Assembly: GCA_021797225.1 (NCBI GenBank)
Contig: JAKAAE010000038.1
Coordinates: 1-12,004 of the forward strand
Length of the DNA stretch: 12,004 bases
Direction: 5' to 3'
Origin: Thermoplasmata archaeon
GTDB taxonomy: Archaea; Thermoplasmatota; Thermoplasmata; Thermoplasmatales; Thermoplasmataceae
The notes under the pieces are model-generated. The model searched no databases. It worked only from the letters and a program-made list of their open reading frames with translations, and was not told where the DNA came from. Made by a program: the position numbers and the translations under genes. Positions 1 through 7,159 of the stretch are shown in pieces. Numbering within the stretch: the first letter of the stretch is position 1; each line of letters begins with the position of its first letter.

Positions 1-43
1 ATGAATATCACAGAAGAAAATAGTATTAGTAATAAATAGAATA

Positions 44-328
44 TTGTGTACCCACACTGTGAGAGTGAAAAACCCTGTAAAATTCTATGTTTCTAGGAAT
101 ATTATTTTAGATAGATGTAAAGTCACGATTAATAATAATGATATTAAGTTTATAGATATAGGCTCTCCAAGAACGGATTTTTCCAAAATTGCGGAATCAT
201 CCGGAGTTAAAAATAAAAGGATAATAGAATTGAATGACTTTGAAAAGTTTTTACCTGAGGCAATACATTCATCCAAACTGGGAGAACCGATTTTAATTGA
301 TTTTATAACCGAGAAATTTAAACCATGA
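44..328 (+). pseudogene. C-terminal remnant of a thiamine-diphosphate-dependent enzyme
   Basis: The last ~60 codons (from about base 150) read like the end of the C-terminal pyrophosphate-binding domain of acetolactate synthase or benzoylformate decarboxylase-type enzymes: a D-F-x-K-I-A-E-S-x-G-V-K block, then a conserved R-I-x-x-x-x-D-F-E-K helix and the terminal G-E-P-I-L-I-D-F strand. Family members are about 550 residues, so almost the whole enzyme, including the metal-binding GDG motif, is missing. The open frame begins only at a TTG after in-frame stops, and the first ~30 codons do not resemble the family, so I treat it as a degraded fragment and not a gene. It converges on the amidohydrolase gene with a 6-base gap. 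The family assignment is by remembered pattern only; the exact substrate class cannot be told. Confidence 0.55.
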
Positions 329-334
329 ACTTAA

Positions 335-1948
335 TTATCCATAAAATATATTGCCATTATATATTACTAAATTAATCAGTTTTTCCTGTTCTGGTAAATC
401 TTTAAAGTCTACAGGTATAATGTTCCATGCAATAATATCTGCTATTTTTCCCTCCTGTAAACTTCCAATAGATTCCCAACCCATAGTCATAGAACAATTA
501 TAGGTATAACTTTGCAGTGTTTCCTCCAAGTTTATTGATTGACATGGATTAAGTTTATCATCGCCATATTTTGAAGTTTTCATCTGCCTCGAAACTGTTG
601 AAATTATTCCATAAATTGGCTTATAAGGTGTAACTGGGCTATCGGATCCGTTACATAAATTAACACCATTTTTAATCATTTCCATAAACGGAAATAATCT
701 TTTCTCTCTTTTTTTGCCAAAGTTGGCTTTATAGTCATCACCAAAAAAGTAGATAAACGATCCCTGTGTTTCAATGGAAATTTCATTATTTTTAATCTTT
801 AATAAATTTTCTGATGATGGCGATGTACAGTGAACTATGGCATATCTGGCTTTATTTTTAGTCAATATTGCATAATTTATTGCCTCTTCCACTGCCCTAT
901 CACCTATTGCATGAATGCTTATTGTTGATGGAATTTGTGATAAATATTCCAGTGTATTTTTAAATTCTTCCATATCCCAAAGCGGATGACCAAAATTATT
1001 TTTATCGACCTTTGTATAATTTTTATTCCACTCATCTTTCATCCATGCATTTCTAGAAAGACCGCTACCGTCAAGAAAAACCTTGAAACCGGTAAATTTT
1101 AAATTTATATCATTATTTATTTCATTTACAAGTTTTAATTTTTTATTAATATCATTAAAGGAAAAAATTGGTATGGATATTCCGACCTTTATTTTTAAAT
1201 TACCTTTTTGATTAACGTTGTTTAGTGCCTTTATTCTTAATTCCTCATTAATATCTTTACCTGTTCCTCCTATATCTTTTACTGCTGTTATTCCAACTCT
1301 TAGGTATTTATCAGAGGCATATGAAATTGCATCTTCATACTCATCAAGCGAATATTCTGGAATTTTTGATTTTACAAGATCCATGGCACTTGGTTCATAT
1401 AGAATCCCGGTTGGATTACCGGATTCATCCCTTTCTATAACTCCTCCTAGTGGATTATTTTTGTTATCTATTTTAGCTATTTTTAATGCTTCTAAATTAC
1501 ATACTGCGTAATGTTCAGAAAAATGCGTTATAAATATTGGCATTTTAAAATTTATTTTATTAAGGTCATTTACATTAGGTAATTTACCCTCCTTAATATT
1601 GAACTCATTTAAGTTATATCCAAGTAGCCAACCTTTATGTGTTTTTTTAACGTTTTTTTCCAATATTTTTATAACATCAGTGATTGACCTTGCCATTCCA
1701 AGATCAATCTGGTATCTCATTTTGAGGGCGGTCATTGTGAAATGATTATGCGAGTCTATAATTCCAGGGGTTATTATTTTACCCCTTAAATCTAAAACAT
1801 TGTTTTGATCAATATTGTCATCTGGATGATTTATCCCCTCAATTTTTTCTATTTTAATACCATTAATTTTTATTAAAAATAAGCCCTTTTTAAATTCTTT
1901 TCCGTCAAAAAAATTATCACAAATTATTTTATATTGCATATATTTCAC
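335..1948 (-). CDS. YtcJ-type metal-dependent amidohydrolase
   Basis: A cytoplasmic amidohydrolase-superfamily enzyme (Amidohydro_3 / YtcJ group) expected to hydrolyse an amide or N-acyl/N-formyl compound. At 537 residues it has the usual family length. Visible landmarks: the GKIITPGIIDSHNH metal motif with H67 and H69, the FKVFLDGS segment around K289, SIHAIGDRAV with H346 and D350, H373, and the NGSDSPV loop with D436 near the end of the barrel; the tail EGKIADIIAW closes the small beta domain. It is the last gene of the minus-strand operon. The GTG start overlaps the upstream stop as GTGA. An ATG at 1939, nine bases in and preceded by GTGA, is an equally good start. The DNA is clearly more AT-rich than the three upstream genes, which may mean it joined the operon separately. 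The substrate is not readable from sequence. Confidence 0.88.
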   Translation of the reverse strand: MKYMQYKIICDNFFDGKEFKKGLFLIKINGIKIEKIEGINHPDDNIDQNNVLDLRGKIITPGIIDSHNHFTMTALKMRYQIDLGMARSITDVIKILEKNVKKTHKGWLLGYNLNEFNIKEGKLPNVNDLNKINFKMPIFITHFSEHYAVCNLEALKIAKIDNKNNPLGGVIERDESGNPTGILYEPSAMDLVKSKIPEYSLDEYEDAISYASDKYLRVGITAVKDIGGTGKDINEELRIKALNNVNQKGNLKIKVGISIPIFSFNDINKKLKLVNEINNDINLKFTGFKVFLDGSGLSRNAWMKDEWNKNYTKVDKNNFGHPLWDMEEFKNTLEYLSQIPSTISIHAIGDRAVEEAINYAILTKNKARYAIVHCTSPSSENLLKIKNNEISIETQGSFIYFFGDDYKANFGKKREKRLFPFMEMIKNGVNLCNGSDSPVTPYKPIYGIISTVSRQMKTSKYGDDKLNPCQSINLEETLQSYTYNCSMTMGWESIGSLQEGKIADIIAWNIIPVDFKDLPEQEKLINLVIYNGNIFYG

Positions 1949-3150
1949 ATTAAATTCTGAACAGTTTTATACAGCACATTAAAGCCGTTTATTAAATCCT
2001 CATCGCTTGTAAATTCTTCCTTTGTGTGGCTTCTTCCATTGTGCGACGGAATGAATATCATAGCAGTTGGCACAACACGGTTCATGTACTGTGCATCATG
2101 CCCTGGCCAGCTATACAGATATTTATATTTTAGATTTAGCTCCCTGCAGGATTTCTCTATCTCCTTTTTCATATCCTCATCGAAGATTGTTGTTTCAGTA
2201 ATCCACTGTCTCTCAAACTTCAGCGAAACTCCTTCTTCTTCTGATATCTTTTCCGCTATTTCACCTGCCATAGATGAATATTCCTCTGCTATGTATTTTT
2301 CCGGACTCCTTGTATCAAGATTCAATTCCACTTTGCCCGGTATAACGTTGTATGCATTGGGGTAGTTATTGAGCTTTCCCACAGTCATAACAAGCTCCTT
2401 ACCAGATTGCTTTGTAAGATCCCTGACCGCGACATTGAACCTCGAGGCTGCAACAAGTGCATCTTTTCTGACCTTCATGGGTGTAGGTCCAGCCTGGTTT
2501 GATTCCCCTGTGAATGATACCCTGTTCACAACCATGGTGACAATTCCTCTGGGTATACCTATCTGGTATCCCTCCAGTTCAAGCACAGGTCCCTGTTCAA
2601 TATGTAATTCTAGATACCTTGATATGCTCTGCTTTTTCACCCTGTTCTCAATTGAACCCATATATCCAGATTTTTGCAAAGCATCTCCGAATGTTATGCC
2701 GTTACTATCCTTTCTTGAATATGTAAATTCTCTGGTAAAAACGCCAGTGGACATCCCGGAGCCGAGCAGGGAAGGCTGAAATCTTGCGCCCTCTTCATTG
2801 GTAAAGTCAATTGCTGTAATCTTTTTATTTGATGATGCCAGTCCATCTTTTAAAATCTGCATTGCAGACATAACTCCGTAGAAGCCGTCGAATCTACCGC
2901 CGTTGGGTACAGAATCCATATGCGATCCTATGGCAGTATTCTCACCAGAACCCAGTGATCCAAATATAAGCCCCGCATCATCAATAAATATTTCAGCACT
3001 GACTTTCTTCATTTCAGCCTCAAGATTCCTTCTGGCTCGAATGTCATATTCATTCAATGCAAGCCTGTTCACGCCTTTATCTGGTTCCCATCCAACAGAT
3101 GTCAATCTGTGGAACATATCTATAAAGCTCTCTCCTGACATAATTCTCAT
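1945..3150 (-). CDS. M20 family N-carbamoyl-amino-acid hydrolase / allantoate amidohydrolase-like enzyme
   Basis: A binuclear metal amidase of the hydantoinase/carbamoylase group, which removes the carbamoyl group from N-carbamoyl amino acids, ureidopropionate or allantoate, releasing ammonia and CO2. At 401 residues it is the normal length. Metal-site motifs: GSHMDSV (H77), GGRFDG (D88), TNEEGARF (E119/E120), LHIEQGP (H183) and GRSHT (H375). The dimerisation domain lies around residues 205-320, with NQAGPTPM at 218-225, where the commoner residue at position 219 is His; Gln there is worth noting. The start at 3150 overlaps the transporter stop as ATGA. A strong GGAGG at 3151-3156 sits directly before it, so Met4 at 3141, nine bases from that site, may be the real start. 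The operon context (transporter plus aminotransferase) supports a catabolic role. Allantoate, N-carbamoyl-beta-alanine and N-carbamoyl-alpha-amino acids all remain possible. Confidence 0.88.
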   Translation of the reverse strand: MRIMSGESFIDMFHRLTSVGWEPDKGVNRLALNEYDIRARRNLEAEMKKVSAEIFIDDAGLIFGSLGSGENTAIGSHMDSVPNGGRFDGFYGVMSAMQILKDGLASSNKKITAIDFTNEEGARFQPSLLGSGMSTGVFTREFTYSRKDSNGITFGDALQKSGYMGSIENRVKKQSISRYLELHIEQGPVLELEGYQIGIPRGIVTMVVNRVSFTGESNQAGPTPMKVRKDALVAASRFNVAVRDLTKQSGKELVMTVGKLNNYPNAYNVIPGKVELNLDTRSPEKYIAEEYSSMAGEIAEKISEEEGVSLKFERQWITETTIFDEDMKKEIEKSCRELNLKYKYLYSWPGHDAQYMNRVVPTAMIFIPSHNGRSHTKEEFTSDEDLINGFNVLYKTVQNLM

Positions 3151-4577
3151 TCCTCCACTTCATTAATCTGTTCAAGTCTTAACTTCTTTGTCTTTGGTCC
3201 TAGTATTCCCACTATGAGACCTGCAATCAATGCAGTTAAACCCATTGTTATAAAAGCCCAGGTATACCCGGTTATACCAAATATTCCAGCAGAAAGGGCT
3301 ATTGGGATTATTATAAAGGGGGCTATTGCACCACCTATATGAGCCAGTCCGTCTGTCATTCCCATTGCCGTGGATCTGTCCTCAGTTGGGAACAGCTCCG
3401 AGGAATAAGAATACATGACCGGAAGCCATAGACCCTGTGTAAAGAACACTAGAAATCCTGCCAGAATGAGTAAATATGGAGATGAGACCACACCCCACAT
3501 TACAAAGAAGATCATACTGAGTACCATTATACCGAAACTGATATATTTCCTCTGAACCTTATCTGATATTGCCATACCTGTAAATGAACCAACGAAATCG
3601 CCGGAACTGGATAGGAAGAAATACAGTATGCTTGTAGCTACCGTATATCCATGTGAAACGAATAGAGTTGGTACAACGGAAACTAGGGCATAATCGCCGA
3701 TATAATAGAAAAACCATACGGAAAACAGTAACAACACACGCTTTCCTATTTTTTTGTTAGTGAATAAAGATTTTAAGCCAAGATTTCTTTCTTCCAATGA
3801 TTCTGGAACTTTTGCTACATCCAGCCTTTCAATTTTCCCGTGTACCTTTTTTACATAATCTTCCATTTTTTCTATGATAAGCTGGGCCTTCTGCTTCTGG
3901 CCAGTTTTCAATAGCCATCTGGGCGATTCAGGTAAATATGTAAATCTCATTATTATGATCGGAATAGCAACTATCGCCCCTATTCCAAACATAAGCCTCC
4001 ATCCCCATGAAATTGTCGGAACAACAAAATATGCAAGTGCACCAACAGGCAATATCTCTATCATTCCAACCGCCGTAGCCATCCCTACATATGTTCCTCT
4101 CAGTGTACCAGGTGTTATTTCTGCCATATAGGTTGCGGTAAGTCCAATATCCCCACCTATTGCAATGCCTATTATAAATCTGAAAATTGTTATTTCAACG
4201 AAGTTTGTTGATAATGCAGCAAGTAAAGAACCTAAAGCCGCTATGACTAGAGTAACCAGTAGAGAATTCTTCCTTCCAATCTTCTGTGCGTAGTATCCCA
4301 GTCCCAACTCACCCACTACATATCCTATCAGTCCGGTGGTGATCGGAAGTGCATACAGTGTACTGGAAACTGGTACATGCAATTGCGCAGCAGCCACAGG
4401 CAATATAAATCCTATATTATAAACATCCCAGAATACCAGGAAAAAGCTTATGGCAACAAGTGCTACAACCATTTTACTGTATGGCCTGTACTTCAAACTA
4501 TCCAATCTATAAAGTAAATCCTGTGAATCAATATCTGCTTTGCCAGCATCTCCATTTTTATTTGCTCCTTCTACCAT
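3147..4577 (-). CDS. MFS transporter, sugar/metabolite:H+ symporter type
   Basis: A 476-residue integral membrane carrier with about 12 hydrophobic helices: helix 1 around residues 36-60 with an embedded D51, six helices up to ~214, a charged cytoplasmic loop 218-275, then six more from ~280 to 459. Major facilitator signatures are present: the helix 2-3 loop with G-x-x-x-x-x-x-G-R-K (residues 93-103), RFIIGIAIGGDIG (133-145), PESPRWLL (216-223) after helix 6, and SSELFPTEDR (392-401). These resemble the sugar-porter and aromatic/organic-acid symporter branches. The start overlaps the aminotransferase stop by 7 bases and has a GGTGA Shine-Dalgarno at 4585-4589, seven bases from ATG. Its place between an aminotransferase and a carbamoylase suggests it imports the operon's substrate, probably by proton symport in an acidophile. 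The substrate itself is inference. Confidence 0.9.
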   Translation of the reverse strand: MVEGANKNGDAGKADIDSQDLLYRLDSLKYRPYSKMVVALVAISFFLVFWDVYNIGFILPVAAAQLHVPVSSTLYALPITTGLIGYVVGELGLGYYAQKIGRKNSLLVTLVIAALGSLLAALSTNFVEITIFRFIIGIAIGGDIGLTATYMAEITPGTLRGTYVGMATAVGMIEILPVGALAYFVVPTISWGWRLMFGIGAIVAIPIIIMRFTYLPESPRWLLKTGQKQKAQLIIEKMEDYVKKVHGKIERLDVAKVPESLEERNLGLKSLFTNKKIGKRVLLLFSVWFFYYIGDYALVSVVPTLFVSHGYTVATSILYFFLSSSGDFVGSFTGMAISDKVQRKYISFGIMVLSMIFFVMWGVVSSPYLLILAGFLVFFTQGLWLPVMYSYSSELFPTEDRSTAMGMTDGLAHIGGAIAPFIIIPIALSAGIFGITGYTWAFITMGLTALIAGLIVGILGPKTKKLRLEQINEVEE

Positions 4578-5872
4578 TTTGTTTTCACCACCTTTTCAAA
4601 TATTTCTATGCCGGTATACAGCAATTCCTGATCTATATTCAAAGCGCTTATAAATCTGAAAGTATTCCCATAATGCCCGCAGGTGTGCATTATAACTCCA
4701 TTTTCAATCATGGCCTTTTTATACCTTGCCATGAAACTAGCATCCATGGGTTTTCCATTATTGCCAAGTTCAATTCCTATCATGAATCCTTTACCACGAA
4801 CCTGTGCAATAACATCACTGTCCATTTCCCTAAATGCCTTAACCAGGTTTTTGCCTCTTTCTGTTACACTGTCCAGCAGGGCAGGTGTTCGCTTTATCAC
4901 CTCTTTTCCCGCAGCGAGGGCCAGTGGATTTGCCCTGTAAGTCCCCAGGTGGAAGGGAGTTGGAAGTTTATCATCAAAATCTTTTCTATAATATACTAAA
5001 GACATGGGAATTCCCCCACCTACAGATTTGCCCACGCATACAATATCAGGTTTTATTCTCTCATGCTCAAATGCCCACATTTTTCCAGTCCTGCCCATCC
5101 CTGACTGGACCTCGTCCACTATCATTATTATATTATTGTTGTCACAGAGCTTTCTCAGCGCCTTCAGAAATCCTTCAGGCGGTACAACATATCCACCTTC
5201 CCCAAGAATAGGTTCCACAAGGAGGGAATCCACATTATTTCCATTGATAGCTGTCTGGATATATTCTATTACGTCGTCAACAGATTTGTCCTCCCAGAGT
5301 ATTCCGGGATATGGTGAACGAATGACTTTAAAGCCAGGACTGTTGTTTCCTGACTTATATTTGCTTTCATATGTTGCAGATATAATACCACCGGAAACAC
5401 CGTGATATGCACCCTCGAATACAATTGTATAAGCATCTTTGCCAGATACTTCATGTGCTATATTAACCGCTGTTTCACAGGCGTCTGCGCCGCTTATCCC
5501 GAAAATGGTTTTGTAATCCCGCATATTGGGAGGAAAAGATGATCTCAATGCTTTCAGGAATTCTATCCTTGCTTCAGTGGGAATCTCCAGTGCGTGCCAG
5601 GTACTTTCCATCTCCTCCCTGACAGCGTCCCTTATGAACTCCGAGTAGCCGAGATTGAGCACCGATATTCCTGTGAGCCAGTCAATGAGTAGATTACCAT
5701 CAACATCCTCAATTACAGAACCATTTGTCGATTTAATAGCTATTGGGAAAACCTTGGGATATGACAGACTTCCCGTTTCATAGTCCTGTTGCGCAGCCAA
5801 CATTTCGCTGCTTTTAGGACCAGGTATCTTTGTTTTTAAATACGGCACTTTGGTAATATCTATATCATGCAT
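4571..5872 (-). CDS. Class III PLP-dependent aminotransferase
   Basis: A pyridoxal-phosphate enzyme of the omega-amino-acid/4-aminobutyrate aminotransferase fold class, moving an amino group to a keto acid in the cytoplasm. At 433 residues it is full length. Visible: the cofactor phosphate loop SGADA (127-131), YHGVSGG (156-162), IVDEVQSGMGRTGKMWAFEH (251-270) with D253 for the pyridine nitrogen, the Schiff-base lysine K282 in GKSVGGG, and LGTYRANPLALAAG (309-322), where T311 normally contacts the phosphate. It is the first gene of a four-gene operon. The start is fixed by a TATA box 22-31 bases upstream with no ribosome site, the leaderless pattern. Candidate donors include beta-alanine, 4-aminobutyrate or an ornithine-like amino acid. 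In combination with the downstream carbamoylase, beta-alanine is attractive but unproven. Confidence 0.9.
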   Translation of the reverse strand: MHDIDITKVPYLKTKIPGPKSSEMLAAQQDYETGSLSYPKVFPIAIKSTNGSVIEDVDGNLLIDWLTGISVLNLGYSEFIRDAVREEMESTWHALEIPTEARIEFLKALRSSFPPNMRDYKTIFGISGADACETAVNIAHEVSGKDAYTIVFEGAYHGVSGGIISATYESKYKSGNNSPGFKVIRSPYPGILWEDKSVDDVIEYIQTAINGNNVDSLLVEPILGEGGYVVPPEGFLKALRKLCDNNNIIMIVDEVQSGMGRTGKMWAFEHERIKPDIVCVGKSVGGGIPMSLVYYRKDFDDKLPTPFHLGTYRANPLALAAGKEVIKRTPALLDSVTERGKNLVKAFREMDSDVIAQVRGKGFMIGIELGNNGKPMDASFMARYKKAMIENGVIMHTCGHYGNTFRFISALNIDQELLYTGIEIFEKVVKTKW

Positions 5873-5878
5873 AAAAAA

Positions 5879-5911
5879 TTTAACAATTATTTCAATATAA
5901 ATATTGTTAAA
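5879..5911. promoter_or_regulatory. Candidate operator: perfect 9-bp inverted repeat around the operon TATA box
   Basis: The arms TTTAACAAT (5879-5887) and ATTGTTAAA (5903-5911) are exact reverse complements, separated by 15 bases. The TATA box of the minus-strand operon lies between them and touches the distal arm. Measured from the start codon at 5872, the arms cover about -7 to -15 and -31 to -39, the initiation region and the TFB-recognition region. A dimeric repressor bound here would block TFB/TBP, so substrate-responsive repression is a reasonable inference. Which regulator binds is unknown, and no regulator gene is in the window. Confidence 0.5.
5894..5903 (-). promoter_or_regulatory. 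TATA box of the aminotransferase-transporter-carbamoylase-amidohydrolase operon
   Basis: On the minus strand this reads TATTTATATT, centred about 26 bases before the ATG at 5872. This is the distance expected when transcription starts at the start codon (leaderless mRNA). No Shine-Dalgarno site precedes the gene, while two of the downstream genes carry one. Confidence 0.6.
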
Positions 5912-5999
5912 AATACGCCGGATAATCTTTTAAGGCAAAATTTTCTATATATAATAAGATATTTAGAAATTATTTCTGTATAATTACATTTTAAAAGAA

Positions 6000-6010
6000 T
6001 TTATAAATAA
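6000..6010 (+). promoter_or_regulatory. TATA box in front of the first methyltransferase fragment
   Basis: TTTATAAATAA is centred 23 bases before the ATG at 6028, giving a leaderless or near-leaderless promoter. It lies in a 155-base AT-rich divergent intergenic region shared with the operon on the other strand. It suggests that the truncated gene downstream may still be transcribed. Confidence 0.5.
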
Positions 6011-6027
6011 TTACTACATGGGATTGT

Positions 6028-6444
6028 ATGGATAATGTTGATATGAGAATTCGTTCATCTAAGCAGGGGGGGACTTGGATGGACTGGGATGACGATCTCA
6101 TAGCTCAATGCCATAAAAGGGAGCGGGGAAGCTCTTACAAAGGAGTATATGGAAGGATGAGATGGAATGCACCATCTCCAACCATTACCACTCAGTTCTT
6201 CAATTATGGATCTGGAAGATTTGGCCACCCAGATCAAGACAGGGCGCTGACGTTACGAGAAGGAGCCATCTTACAAACGTTTCCCAGAGAATACGAATTC
6301 ATTAGACCGATGGAAAAGCCACTATTTGCAAAAATTGGAAGATGGATTGGCAATGCTGTTCCAGTCAGGTTAGCAGAAATGATCGGCATAAGCATACTTA
6401 ACTGGACAGCAAAGGAACGCTTTGATCTCAATACGAGAAAATAG
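6028..6444 (+). CDS. C-terminal portion of a cytosine-5 DNA methyltransferase (truncated or split gene)
   Basis: The 138 residues match only the end of a C5-methyltransferase: the last part of the target-recognition domain with GGTWMDWDDDL (14-24) and APSPTITTQF (48-57), motif IX DRALTLREGAILQTFP (71-86), and motif X IGNAVP (107-112). The SAM-binding FxGxG motif, the catalytic Pro-Cys motif IV and the ENV motif VI are all absent, so alone it cannot methylate. Complete enzymes are 300-450 residues. Homology begins at about the ATG, and a TATA box is well placed for it. Thus either a deletion removed the 5' part and left an open frame by chance, or it is a separate small subunit like the beta chain of the split enzyme AquI. 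The catalytic partner is not in the window. The first explanation is the safer one. Family certain; functional status uncertain. Confidence 0.7.
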   Translation: MDNVDMRIRSSKQGGTWMDWDDDLIAQCHKRERGSSYKGVYGRMRWNAPSPTITTQFFNYGSGRFGHPDQDRALTLREGAILQTFPREYEFIRPMEKPLFAKIGRWIGNAVPVRLAEMIGISILNWTAKERFDLNTRK

Positions 6445-6467
6445 AAACAATATCCGTGAATAATACC

Positions 6468-6730
6468 TCATGGATTGTGCTTTCCTACACTTTCGCAATT
6501 CATCTCCTTCCTAAATATCGGAACTTTCTTGTTTAGGTGTTCGCAACGCCAGAATTTTTTTCTTATAATTTCATTTTACCATTCTCTCGATATCTCCAAT
6601 GTTCTCTTGGTTTCAGTCTTCTTCCTAGTTTTTTCGTAATAACGAAAGTCGTATTATCATATAGTTCTGAACATTCTATGACGATATAACCAAAATCTCC
6701 ATCGAAAAATCTTTCTCTATCTGGCAACCT
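6468..6730 (-). pseudogene. Unidentified frameshifted coding remnant
   Basis: This is part of a 715-base stretch (6445-7159) with no intact gene. Two minus-strand frames look protein-like. One (6563-6730, 55 codons after a stop, no start) has an acidic-hydrophobic stretch DGDFGYIVIECSEL followed by a basic GRRLKPREHWRYRENGK. The next, in a shifted frame and ending at a TGA at 6468-6470, reads FWRCEHLNKKVPIFRKEM. They may be one gene broken by an indel near 6565. It lies just downstream, same strand, of a methyltransferase remnant, so a decayed partner restriction gene is conceivable, but I do not recognise the family. The bases 6445-6467 hold nothing I can name. Confidence 0.25.
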
Positions 6731-6785
6731 TCAGTTTTAAATGCCATTATTTGTTAAAATTTTAATACCTCAAAGTGATCCGCTT

Positions 6786-7001
6786 TTATTCGTTTTTAAA
6801 ATCGTTGTTTAGGGCAGCCAAAAGACTTTTCCCTACAGCTCTAACGACATTCAAGAGGACGGAATTTGCAAATTGCCTATAAGCAGAACTGTCGGCCACA
6901 GGGATTTTAAAGTTATCGGGGTAACCTTGTAGTCTTGCCCACTCTCTTGGAGTCATAGCTCTGACAAATTCACGATTAAGTTCACCCTTCTGGCTATTAT
7001 T
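6786..7001 (-). pseudogene. Decayed C-terminal fragment of a second cytosine-5 DNA methyltransferase
   Basis: A 71-codon minus-strand frame with no proper start reads as motif IX plus motif X of a Dcm-type enzyme: NREFVRAMTPREWARLQGYPDNF, here positions 9-31 of the frame, then PVADSSAYRQFANSV, where active relatives usually have a Gly in F-G-N-S-V and a Pro shortly after; here they are Ala and Asn. It ends ~15 residues beyond motif X as a normal family C-terminus does. Upstream, the same frame is cut by TAA (7002-7004), and only ~29 further open codons precede another stop, so the catalytic portion is gone. It differs clearly in sequence from the fragments at 6028 and 8169, so it is a separate enzyme lineage. 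The family call is strong; loss of function is nearly certain. Confidence 0.72.
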
Positions 7002-7159
7002 TTATCCAAAACTCCTTTTTGGAGCAAATATATTGCGAGTCCATGGATGCAATCCCGGATAAAACCAAGAAACTTGACCTATGTTTATCCCCTAAGTTAT
7101 TGCGGAATTAAGGTGTTAAAAATATTAGGTATAGTAAATAAAGCTGGAAAATCCAGAAT

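Noticed and set aside
1..39. Twelve-codon ATG frame at the left edge
   Set aside because: It is too short, has no recognisable content, and shares no frame with the remnant that follows.
2024..3166. Plus-strand frames of 87-136 codons opposite the M20 gene
   Set aside because: They are antisense shadows of a gene with all metal ligands, and have no motif or promoter of their own.
4460..5405. Plus-strand open frames of 108-179 codons opposite the aminotransferase and transporter
   Set aside because: The minus strand carries full, motif-complete enzymes here. The plus frames show no domains and atypical composition.
6555..6561. Run of seven T as terminator of the first methyltransferase fragment
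   Set aside because: It lies over 100 bases beyond the stop and inside a probable minus-strand coding remnant; chance in AT-rich DNA is likely.
7144..7156. Small hairpin CTGGA-AAA-TCCAG after the HEPN stop as a terminator
   Set aside because: Only 5 base pairs with a 3-base loop and no T-run on the relevant strand. Archaeal termination usually depends on T-tracts, so support is too weak.
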